Shown here piece after piece: positions 50,191-56,700 of a DNA stretch of 64,000 bases (its first letter is position 1; each line of letters starts with the position of its first letter). This stretch comes from Pampus argenteus (Eukaryota > Chordata > Actinopteri > Scombriformes > Stromateidae): assembly GCA_036937835.1 (NCBI GenBank), contig CM072880.1, positions 10,918,501 through 10,982,500 of the forward strand, written 5' to 3'. A program made the position numbers and the translations under genes. A model generated the notes under the pieces. It ran no database searches and was not told where the DNA came from. It was given only the letters and a program-made list of their open reading frames with translations.

Positions 50191-51881
50191 GTCTTATCTG
50201 TCTCTTTCTCCATCCCTCTGTCTCTCACTAGCCTCCCCTCCCCTGACATTCCAGCGTCACCCTCTCCTCCTCCCACCCGACAAAGCCATCATTGTATCGC
50301 AGATGCTGTTTAATATGGAGTCCCTCTCTCAGTGTCCCTCATATAGTGCAACTCATAGGGGTAAATGGGGTTATTCTCTTCACTACACTCTCTGTTGTGT
50401 CTTCAACAATGTCAACAAGACTTTAATTGCTTTAATATATGACATACACATAGATGTCATACACACACACACACACACCATACACACACCATACACACAT
50501 AGGCTATCCTGTAAGGCATAAAATAATGTTCTCTGATACTTAGAGGAAACACTTCATTGTGTGTGCTTTGTGCGTGCGTGTGTGTGTATTTCCCTGCATG
50601 TGTGTTGTTTCCATGTGTTTTGGTGAAAATTCTGCAAGCTGATTAATACAACGTGACCTTGAAACGCTGCTTAAACCTAACAAACATCCACCAGCATTGT
50701 TCTCCAAATCCAACTCTCTCACACTCACTTCTCTACTGTCTTTTTACTGAAATAAAAGTTCCACACAGAAAGTTCATTGTTATTGCAGCTGACTCAAAGG
50801 AGGAGGAAATCTAACTTGAATTTCTATCAAGGGTGTGTAGGCGTCTTTGGAAAAGCCCAGATTACCTTAACTGCCATATGCAGGGGATCAACTAATGTTT
50901 GGGTTTCCGAGAGGCCGGATATGACAGGGAGACGAGAGGGGACAGTGAATTGGTGGAGGAGAGGGTGGTGAAATGAACTGTGACTGCTGGACAGAAGAGA
51001 GGAAGACAAAAAGATGGACTTAGAGATAATGAAAGAAACCCAAGTATGTGGAGACAAGGGAAAAGGAAATTAATAGAAAAAAAAACAAGAATCCGGAGAT
51101 GAAGGAAAATAGATTAACGGTGAACCAAAACAAAATGTTGCACCACTGGCCTCCAAACAAAATGTGATCTTCTTCAGCACTTTCATGCATCACCATTAAA
51201 CTCCAAACATCTTTTATTACTGTACTGTATGTTTTAGCTATTTTGTCTCCAACTGTTGCAATGCAGCGTCTCTGTGCAAACCAAGAGATTTCCTTATACG
51301 GTACCATCCAACTGACATATCCCTTATAAACAAACACCTAGTCATTAGGAAATGCTGAAATGAATGGTTCACACATTACACAAACACGCTGAATTAAAGC
51401 AAATACTAGATTCAACGTGCACATATTTCACATACCAGATGTTTTCAGTCATTGGCATGATTGATAACATTATTGGTGCTTATGACACATCATGGCCAGA
51501 GCCATCCTAACAGGTATAATGGAATCAAACTTGTAAAGACCACAGCAGGTTTGAATTTCATGTTACACACCTTGTTGTTAAAGTTTTAAAGTTTGTTCAT
51601 ATTGTTCTTTCATAGTTTCATTCTGAACATACTTTATGTTGCCATCTGGGTAAAACGTAGCATACAGCAACGTAATAATGTTGGATGCACTTTTTTTTTT
51701 TAACTTATTCACAGCAAACGTTCACATTCATACATACCAGGACATTCAAAACACCGATCTGATTGTAATATAGAATAGTGTTTCTTTCTAAATAGTTCAA
51801 TTTCTATTCAGTAATAATTGTAAAATAATAATCCATAAATGCTCTTACCATTATTGAAACGGGACTGGCCACTTCTGTCAT
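20850..51881 (-). CDS. phldb2: Pleckstrin homology-like domain family B member 2 (LL5-beta), with FHA domain
   Basis: Core coding exons, in transcript order: 51,849-51,881; 45,994-46,050; 45,732-45,855; 45,456-45,554; 45,161-45,244; 38,482-38,601; 36,517-36,701; 34,899-36,137; 32,039-32,422; 31,187-31,348; 30,876-31,013; 29,461-29,589; 28,453-28,608; 28,112-28,222; 27,919-27,993; 27,038-27,190; 26,123-26,266; 25,850-25,949; 24,435-24,585; 22,060-22,150; 21,824-21,970; 21,347-21,566; 21,140-21,225; 20,850-20,990. They total 4,329 nt (1,442 aa), all GT/AG with consistent phase. Order of parts: FHA about 50-150, Ser/Pro-rich region about 235-650, coiled coils about 775-1,030 and 1,215-1,294, PH domain about 1,334-1,438. 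LL5-beta binds PIP3 through its PH domain and anchors CLASP-bound microtubule ends at the basal cortex. PHLDB2 rather than PHLDB1 is supported by SRSLPRL, QKINQELEKLQL, YLSDTLPRK, NVYLDAF and SISACSPDN, and by neighbouring plcxd2. The first exon (MTEVASPVSIM) is inferred from a strong donor and open frame. Confidence 0.93.
21824..22150 (-). CDS. phldb2: phldb2 exons: second coiled coil before the PH domain
   Basis: Exons 22,060-22,150 and 21,824-21,970 encode a charged helix beginning ASTSNMAKLEEMERLLREA and continuing EMRKQALDEEKKRREDLEKR. It contains the conserved EETSRRQKLI and REKQRAQ before the PH module. Heptad spacing and Glu/Lys/Arg richness mark a coiled coil, the region where LL5 proteins contact partners. 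Confidence 0.93.
22151..24434 (-). other. phldb2 intron
   Basis: A 2.3 kb intron without supported exons. It holds a (CA)n tract at about 24,007-24,038 and a shorter one at 24,113-24,133. Confidence 0.75.
24435..24585 (-). CDS. phldb2: phldb2 exon: conserved Ser-rich linker (SISACSPDN)
   Basis: The exon encodes SSRATSQTNVYLDAFGYRDN, then QAFDTMSVDSTDSIETSISA and CSPDNVS. This closely follows LL5-beta (NVYLNSF, DQAFDTLSLDSSDSMETSIS from memory). The acceptor is preceded directly by a long UG repeat in the transcript (24,588-24,614 on plus). Confidence 0.94.
24590..24614. repeat. (CA)n at a phldb2 3' splice site
   Basis: In the minus-strand transcript this is a (UG)n tract ending 2-3 nt before the CAG of the acceptor at 24,586-24,588. 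It replaces an ordinary pyrimidine tract and is a potential TDP-43 or CELF binding site. Confidence 0.88.
24691..24753 (-). CDS. phldb2: phldb2 candidate cassette exon C (21 codons)
   Basis: A 63-nt segment bounded by GGCAG| and ACAG|GTACAA, phase 1 to phase 1 like the exons on either side. It encodes HCDPKIPAGQTVVPEGVTLT between RRLYKG and QPSSRA. I do not recall an equivalent in mammalian PHLDB2, so it may be an alternative or fish-only exon. The acceptor pyrimidine tract is weak. RNA evidence is needed. Confidence 0.4.
25850..26266 (-). CDS. phldb2: phldb2 exons: YLSDTLPRK linker
   Basis: Exons 26,123-26,266 (HFRLLEERKRSEQEGG, YLSDTLPRKRTT, CATLGRSF) and 25,850-25,949 (CGSILPRMFSL, ETETRRLYK) match the LL5-beta linker, which carries EHFRSLEERKK and LYLSDTLPRKKTT in the mammalian protein. 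These motifs are what most clearly separate the gene from PHLDB1. Confidence 0.94.
26470..26483 (-). promoter_or_regulatory. CTCF-like motif in a phldb2 intron
   Basis: On the minus strand CCACTAGATGGCAC matches the 14-base CTCF core CCASYAGRKGGCRS at every position. Occupancy is unknown. Confidence 0.5.
26670..26759 (-). CDS. phldb2: phldb2 candidate cassette exon B (30 codons)
   Basis: An open, phase 0 to phase 0 segment of 90 nt with donor CAG|GTAAAG. The acceptor is probably CCAGAG|AAC, an AG-AG tandem, so the 5' edge is uncertain. It encodes DPSPLPDSPPPPLPVKKHHH, then RHRQ, recalling the SPPPLPAKASRQ segment of PHLDB1 and so possibly an ancestral linker exon. Core LL5-beta continues directly from the exon at 27,038 to HFRLLEE, so this exon is optional for the frame. 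Confidence 0.5.
27038..27190 (-). CDS. phldb2: phldb2 exon: GYVTVSEIN linker
   Basis: The exon encodes GYVTVSEINEFYSQCGGE and a Pro/Asp-rich tail ending KPAEDE. Mammalian LL5-beta has GYISVNEIN at the same place, after TLKE. The donor is followed at once by a (GT)n run. Confidence 0.92.
27662..27802 (-). CDS. phldb2: phldb2 candidate cassette exon A (47 codons)
   Basis: A 141-nt stop-free segment, phase 0 to phase 0, with a good pyrimidine tract and acceptor (CTGCTTGCTAG|GTT) and donor GCTGAG|GTACTC. It begins VTASLADVCQSFSSGC and ends LFLKNAE. It interrupts the junction TLRE|GYVTVSEIN, which is continuous in the mammalian protein as I recall it. It is probably an alternative exon; inclusion would lengthen the linker after the first coiled coil. 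Confidence 0.5.
27919..31348 (-). CDS. phldb2: phldb2 exons: main coiled-coil region
   Basis: Six exons, all multiples of three and phase 0: 31,187-31,348, 30,876-31,013, 29,461-29,589, 28,453-28,608, 28,112-28,222 and 27,919-27,993. They encode about 257 residues of heptad-rich helix with LNNMEELEQKIKELDNQMEE, CEQRSQLDSCPEATKEPLQE, KRFEDLEFQQLESESR, LLREIADYQRS, QQAQREKESF and EKENFATLERKY-DLTGGRGF. Order and wording follow LL5-beta, where this region mediates self-association and binding to ELKS and CLASP. Confidence 0.95.
32039..32422 (-). CDS. phldb2: phldb2 exon: QKINQELEKLQL region with poly-Asp
   Basis: A 128-codon exon starting ERQRLETILSLCSELGRT, continuing ADLQKINQELEKLQL, then a run of seven Asp before TPSVFSDSS, and ending with Ser/Arg/Pro-rich RRRSSGTRDNRAESPAIS and PRTQRTNE. 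The LL5-beta equivalent has LQLSDEESVF; the Asp run replaces it and comes from GAC/GAT triplets. The acceptor follows a UG-rich stretch. Confidence 0.94.
33934..33947 (+). promoter_or_regulatory. CTCF-like motif (13/14)
   Basis: ACACTAGAGGGCAG differs from the CTCF core CCASYAGRKGGCRS only at the first base. It lies within a phldb2 intron. Confidence 0.4.
34899..36137 (-). CDS. phldb2: phldb2 large exon: disordered Ser/Pro-rich region
   Basis: A 413-codon exon (acceptor TTCTCTCAG, donor CTG|GTGAGT). It encodes a low-complexity Ser/Pro/Arg region with GRNHDNVGVSDSRRL, STWNGGGSS, SMPSSPRLGRRSF, RTRKYSAGSLSG, HSRSLPRL, STSPRVAKKLSL and EELTDYHQRQKEERLREQE. Mammalian LL5-beta has the same order (SHDNVYSL, MWNGSS, SMPSSPK, RTRKYSSSSLS, YSRSLPRL, SPRVARKML, DLMDYHRRQREERLREQE). 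It also holds a four-Asn run and a fish-type tandem repeat at 34,985-35,135. Long plus-strand open frames here are antisense shadows. Confidence 0.96.
34985..35135 (-). repeat. phldb2: In-frame tandem repeat inside phldb2 (GER-x-SFGKAG)
   Basis: Three successive units read GLGERKSSFGKAG, GFGERRQSFGKAG and GFRERRGSISSLSG, spaced about 20-22 residues; an upstream SFGERERRG may be a fourth remnant. The mammalian protein, as I recall it, has a single LRERKSSISSIS. Each unit presents a basic-x-Ser motif of the type phosphorylated by basophilic kinases. Confidence 0.75.
36517..36701 (-). CDS. phldb2: phldb2 exon: post-FHA helix
   Basis: The exon encodes DYLKFSSDYSHAVVGG, then SASELRDLMDTLQRKKIALE and NSLRANGNANPSYFSMTQ. 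It joins the FHA part (phase 1) to the large disordered exon (phase 0). It recalls the EKDLQEIMDSLVLEE helix that follows the FHA domain of PHLDB1, supporting a shared ancestral N-terminus. Confidence 0.88.
37682..37725. repeat. (CA)n microsatellite, about 22 units
   Basis: The longest pure CA run in the window, in a phldb2 intron; likely polymorphic. Confidence 0.92.
38065..39747. repeat. Further (CA)n microsatellites in the phldb2 6.6-kb intron region
   Basis: CA runs occur at about 38,065-38,097, 39,525-39,553 and 39,717-39,747; smaller ones follow through 41 kb. Confidence 0.85.
38482..38601 (-). CDS. phldb2: phldb2 exon: end of FHA domain
   Basis: The exon encodes YSLCLGRSYFFRFNHPEEAS, then RMKSMLPQKSPVSALAYNT. 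It matches the last FHA strand of PHLDB1 (CLGQSTFLRFNHPAEA). Phase 1 at both ends. Confidence 0.93.
42470..42545. repeat. Diverged AGTAC-rich interspersed repeat
   Basis: The sequence aagtaaagtacatgtacaag with taccttagtaaatgtaacgc resembles the repeat at 733-862 but is shorter and worn. Confidence 0.4.
43941..43972. repeat. (GT)n microsatellite
   Basis: A near-pure GT run in the phldb2 large intron. Confidence 0.9.
44937..45052. promoter_or_regulatory. Pair of CTCF-like motifs facing each other
   Basis: Plus-strand CCAGTAGGTGGCGA at 44,937-44,950 matches 13 of 14 core positions. Minus-strand AAACCAGGTGGCAC at 45,039-45,052 matches 12 of 14. They lie about 100 bases apart, just downstream of the FHA exon at 45,161-45,244. 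Confidence 0.4.
45161..46050 (-). CDS. phldb2: phldb2 exons: FHA domain
   Basis: Exons 45,994-46,050, 45,732-45,855, 45,456-45,554 and 45,161-45,244 encode PLDLIDTGKGLKVQT, PHLVSLGSGRLSVAITLLPL, then VTRIGRED, DITVQGPGIEAEHCLIF and VVTLDPCGHLCSLDGVQV. Together with the exon at 38,482-38,601 they complete an FHA fold. The IGR arginine and the EH pair expected of phosphopeptide-binding FHA domains are present; the usual SR before the EH/xH is replaced. PHLDB1 has the same module (PLDLIETGKGLKVQT, QGPGLAPEHC). An ATG at 46,039-46,041 could serve as a start if the upstream exon is not used. Confidence 0.92.
46588..47001. mobile_element. Non-autonomous DNA transposon (MITE-like), 414 bp
   Basis: The ends are TGTCATG and CATGACA, a 7-bp perfect terminal inverted repeat. 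The interior contains tggacccaaatgcagaggag, ctgaagaatctttattgag and a segment with tgattggttggg, a layout I recognise from memory as a high-copy fish repeat. There is no transposase; a 115-codon open frame inside is not recognisable as protein. A clear target-site duplication was not found, so the superfamily stays open. Confidence 0.6.
47073..47099. repeat. Perfect inverted repeat, 11-bp arms, 5-bp loop
   Basis: ATTTTGTATCC, AAGAA, GGATACAAAAT. It sits 72 bases beyond the MITE-like element, inside phldb2 intron 1. Confidence 0.85.
50149..50190. repeat. (CT)n microsatellite
   Basis: A CT run with one interruption in phldb2 intron 1. Confidence 0.9.
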
Positions 51882-52050
51882 CTCGCAAAAAAGGGCGCAA
51901 TTATGCAGCGGATCGTTGTAGATCCAGATTTATGTCGTGGAAATATGCTGTCAGTTCTCCCTTTGTTGTGATTACAGTCCCTTTCTTGACAGCGGATACA
52001 TTCCTTGTGCCGTTTAAGCAACCTATGGATGTCTAGGAAAGAGTTTTCAG
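51849..52050 (-). other. phldb2: phldb2 first exon: 5' UTR and start (MTEVASPVSIM)
   Basis: The minus strand has ATAATG|GTAAGAGC, a strong donor at 51,849. The frame from ATG at 51,879-51,881 gives 11 codons ending exactly at the donor (phase 0), and continues in frame into DSEMMFQPESDQ of the exon at 46,050. The upstream leader runs towards a CT-repeat promoter region; the transcription start is unknown. Confidence 0.6.
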
Positions 52051-52051
52051 C

Positions 52052-52052
52052 G

Positions 52053-52085
<33 letters not shown>

Positions 52086-52203
52086 CACACACACACCAAA
52101 CATACACAAACGTAAAAAAGCCGACGGCCTCAGCCAATTGCGACATGTAGAGAAATGCAACAACAGCTGGAAATAGAGCTGGAAAGGGAACATGGGGAGG
52201 TAG

Positions 52204-52239
<36 letters not shown>

Positions 52240-52393
52240 GCTCTCACTCTCTCTCTCACACACACACACTGAACTCGCTCACTCTCTTAAACACAAAGCA
52301 CTGACACACATAAAGCATAATGTGCAGGTGTTAACAGACCACCTAGACTTGACCCCTAATTCTCACCGGTTCAAAGAGAGCAACCTGCAAAGC

Positions 52394-52434
<41 letters not shown>

Positions 52435-52444
52435 GGAGAGAGAG
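52052..52444. repeat. CT tracts and an opposing GA tract upstream of phldb2
   Basis: (CT)n at about 52,052-52,082 and 52,205-52,258 (each running into CA repeats) and (GA)n at about 52,396-52,444. CT and GA runs on one strand are inverted repeats of each other, so long imperfect stems are possible. RE-repeat peptides here are artefacts. Confidence 0.9.
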
Positions 52445-53309
52445 CATTCTTTGAGATTCGCTCGGCTCAATGATAAGAAACTATGGCAAGAAGCATGTTT
52501 AGCTAATGATATTACAGGAGGAATGCAGGTTTTGATTCATTCAGTCAGGGTGCATGCAGAGAAAGATCCAGACAGGCGTGTAAACTGAACGGCACAACTC
52601 ATAAGATTCACGTTCTCTTGCTACTAAAGACTATATATCTGCTCAGAGAATGTACTATACTAAACTATATTATATATACGGCTATTACAGAAAAGGAAGT
52701 CACATAGGAACAGGTATGAGGTCTTGACCCATGGTGGTTACCAGTGAAATAAATATGAACTTGAGTAGGTTGATCCCCAATAGAAAGATGAAAACGATCA
52801 GGCTTTAAAGAGATATTGTTGTTGTTTTGTTTGTTTTTTGAGAATAATTTTAAGGGAGAACAAACTGATGAATGTTCTCTGAGAGACGAGGACACATATT
52901 TGCAGCTGATCAGTTACATTTCTGGTCTTTACAGTTCTACAGGATTGGTGAAAAATAAGTGATTCCTTTGAATTACATTCACATTTTGCAGAAATTATAG
53001 TGTGTTGCCTCATTCTGTCTAACTGACTGATGTTGATCATGGATATATCACACTGAAAGATCTCTTCTCGCTACATGTCCGGTCATGCATCAGTAAGAGT
53101 GAATGCCAACAGTACTGTATTAAAAGTAGATCCATTTATTTGGCAGAGGTTCATACATTCTCCGCAGATCAAGGCTGCATGAAACAACAACAGAAAACAA
53201 TAATTCAACATAAGTCATGTGTAATTTTGTTGTATCACATGCTGTGTTCTTGTGGAATTGCAGTTTTCAAAAATGACCCTCTCAGACTGAGGCCGAGGAG
53301 GGTTTGCAC

Positions 53310-53354
<45 letters not shown>

Positions 53355-54942
53355 TGCACATCCATAGCAGCAGGATTATCTTATCTCTCTAGCACTGAGA
53401 GGATCTCTGTGTGGATAAACAGAAAGACAGTTCATGCAACCAGCGCTGCTCCACATTCTCTGCTGTTCCTCAGCTCTTCATGACACCTGGCACATGCAGA
53501 TACCTTTACTGGCCAAGAGAGACTCAGCAAAAGACAGAGACATGCAATATTGGTCATTGGACTGACCCTAACTGGAGTAACGTCACCAGAAAAAATCAAC
53601 TTGTCCATTTTGATATTTAAGTTGTTGTCATTACTGCTAAGCAACGTCATGAAAACGTCTGCAATTTGCTGCCGTATTTTCTCGTGACAACTTGTTACAA
53701 CATGTCAGCTTTTCACTCATTGATTTTGGACTCAACATAAAAGATGCACATTTAGAAACAAAAGTCTTATACGAGGAACAGCTTAGTTCCATCAGGGTAA
53801 TACTCCCCAGAACATTTGTCTTTGCAGTTCCTTTTAACTTTTCTTTCAAGTCAAGTGTTTCCAGAAGCTATTAAGCCATTATGACTCCACGGTTGCTTTC
53901 CAGCATGAGAGCTGCAAAGCTTTCTCAGTGACATCATCCACACTAATGCAGAGAGAGGGGGGGGGTCGGAGAGGGCAGCCGAACATTTGACAGCATTCCC
54001 GAGTGAATTCCATAATTCCCATGTGATCCCAGGAGGCTGAGCAGGAACTCTGGAGCTGTTTGGAAAGGGATTCCAGCCATTGTTAAGAGATGCAATTTTT
54101 TTTTTTTACTGAGACAAATTCTGCAGCTTATGTTTCAAATAGATTTTTCAATAACAACAAGTTGTACGCCAATTGTCATCATTTTCTTTTGAATCCAAAT
54201 GTAAAAAAAAAAGGTCTGTTAAAAATTGAAAATTTGCAATTTGCAAGTGAGTTTAATTATTTTATAGCTAATTTAATCTCTGGCAACATTGAAGTTGGAC
54301 TTTGGAGCTTTGTGTGTGTTAAACATTTTTAACACATCTTAATGGCAGATAAGTGGACTAACAAATCTGTGTGTAAAGGATGTTGCTGACCTGGTCGGCT
54401 CTGGTCGCTGACATAACTTAACACCAGGGGTATGGTGTTAAATGCATTGAAACTCAAATTTATTCACCAGAATGCTGTTCAACCACTTCTTTTTTTGGGT
54501 CGACCATGATGGCTTAACTTAATAGTTGCTCATCTTTACACCGTGCAACCGAAGCATAAGTGTGATGATATTATTGCCGCTGAAAAATATTAAATCTCGT
54601 GAAAGAGCGCTGTTTTCTGTTCGACTCTGATGAAACCAAGCGAGATCTGCCGCTCTATGAAAAATGTTTGCGGAGTAAATAATTCCTGCTGTCGAACAAA
54701 CGCACGCAGGCACAGATGCAATTTTATTTTAATGGGACTTTATTGACATCTGGAATATCATGCTTGAGTTGTTCTCCTTTGAAACCTAGGAAGCCAGCAG
54801 GGATACAGTGGAGAGAGAAAGAGAGGACCAATCCAAACAACAGAGGAATGCTCTCCATCAGTCAAAGCTGCTGCTCTCTGCTCTCCCACTTGCCTCCTAT
54901 GGTATGTGTAATTACTCCACAATTAAAGTGCCTGTGCTTGTG

Positions 54943-54978
<36 letters not shown>

Positions 54979-56700
54979 TATGTGCATGCCTCGCGGTGCT
55001 TGGTGACCACACCATGTCAACAATGTGGCCTGGACAGAACAGCCAATTTCACATAAGTGAGTCAAGGAGAGAAATAAAAAAAATCGAAGGGCAGAGTTGA
55101 TATTGTTGATATGAAAAGAAAACATTTGCCTTTCCTGTTAGATGCTGATAAATACATTTCTTCTACCTCTTCCATGTTCAGTGATTCCAGCTGTACTGAA
55201 GCTCTGTCTGGACTAATTCCTCTTCCTTTTGTGCAGTCGTTTATTTTTCTTTCGTCCTTGCTCTGTGTCCCAGCTTTCTAGCTCACTTTGGTCTTCCACT
55301 GTCTCTCTCTTTTGTTCTCTCTTTCCCTACTCAAACCACAGGATCTGTGACAGCTCTACATGTCCCACAAGACACACACAGTAACACAAATACACATTCA
55401 CATACACATGATTACTGAGAATACATTGGCCATTTTTAAAAAAATATTCTATTTATGTATATGTGAACATTATCTTATCTGACAAAGTTATACTTCTGCC
55501 TAAGTATGTCATCTGTTGTATGTGTGTGTGTCAAAGAACCTGCTGCAGACTTGGCATGTTGGCTATATATACATATACATACTTTTAACAGGAGGCAGTT
55601 TCTATTTTGCATCTCTTGTTACATAATGGAAGTGGAAAAAAAAAATACTGAGCAAAAATACTGTATGTATAAACATTTACAACTGTGTACGGCTGTGTGC
55701 GCGCTTTATGGGAATTGTTATATAAAAGTTATATCACATATTTGGCTTTCCCTCTACAATTTTCCCCCTGAAGGTGCCACAGTTTGCATAACTTGTTAAA
55801 CTGTGTTGTGTTGAAACAGCCTTGGCACAGTGGGCTCCTCTTCCACAACCAATGACTTAGCATAGCAACAAGAGTACACAGTTAAAAACACAACTTGGAC
55901 TCACAAACATAATGTACATCCATTCAATTGTCTTCCGTAGATTCTGTTTCTTAAATACAATTTCTGATGTATTTGTAAATACATAATGTGTACACCTAAA
56001 ATACCAATACATACAGGGTTTAAAAAGCATATGCTTATTTTCAGTCATTTAAATGAACCCTTTAAAGTTAAATCCCTGAATCAACATGGCCATTGTAATG
56101 CGACCTGTGCTGCAGTCTCATTTCATGGTAGCAATGTAATACAATGTTTCCAGTTTTCCCCCAAAAAGGCAACAAAAGGAAAAAGAATCCATAAATGAAA
56201 CCAGAGCTGTGGTATGACAGGATTTGGTCAGCCTTATGAAGATGGTAAAAAAATGCCACTTGGCATGCCTGGGTCTTTTCTGATCTGTGCTACAGTTTCT
56301 TTCCCTCTTTTGGACTTTGTGCAATGAAAACGGTCACGTTCAAAATACCAAATGTTTGTTAATGATTTCCTGGATGGATTAAAGAATTTCTTTTTTTTTT
56401 TTTTTTGGATGTCATTTATCCCAATATGAAGGTCGGTGCAAGAGCCTAGAAGACCCTGGTTTTTATACTATGCCTTTGTTAGCCAGTATCTCACTGCTAA
56501 AGTGCCCTTGATCAAGAAAATTGAACACATACAAGCTAGATGACCCTAAAAAAGGTCGCTCATATAAAAACTACCAACGTCACAGATATAATTTTGTCCT
56601 TGTTTTCCCATGGACTGTTTTTGTAAGTAATCCCAGGACTTCAGCAGAACTATTACCCAAAAGCTGTGGAACAAACAATCTGCCATCTCGTTTCCAATCG
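52445..56700. other. Intergenic stretch between phldb2 and plcxd2
   Basis: No exon is supported. It contains a (CA)n run at 53,309-53,350 and a (GT)n run at 54,945-54,976. The part next to 56,700 is probably plcxd2 3' UTR; no clear minus-strand AATAAA was found close by, so its end is unknown. The block at 53,920-54,080 is more GC-rich and has several ATTCC motifs; it could be an enhancer but this is weak. Confidence 0.5.

Larger units (their letters stand above)
46051..51848 (-). other. phldb2 intron 1 (5.8 kb)
   Basis: It separates the inferred first coding exon from the FHA exons. It holds the MITE-like element at 46,588-47,001, a hairpin sequence at 47,073-47,099, pyrimidine-rich blocks near 47,340-47,600 and 48,000-48,150, and a (CT)n run at about 50,149-50,190. 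No exon is supported. Confidence 0.6.

Noticed and set aside
20850..51881. Identity as phldb1 because of the FHA domain
   Set aside because: The disordered region, YLSDTLPRK, QKINQELEKLQL, NVYLDAF and the PH domain wording follow PHLDB2, and the neighbour is plcxd2, the mammalian PHLDB2 neighbour.
51878..52588. RE-repeat open frames on both strands as a low-complexity protein
   Set aside because: They are direct translations of CT/GA microsatellites and lack splice or conservation support.
53920..54080. GC-richer block with repeated ATTCC as a TEAD-type enhancer
   Set aside because: Short motifs of this kind occur often by chance and no conservation can be tested here; mentioned only in the intergenic entry.
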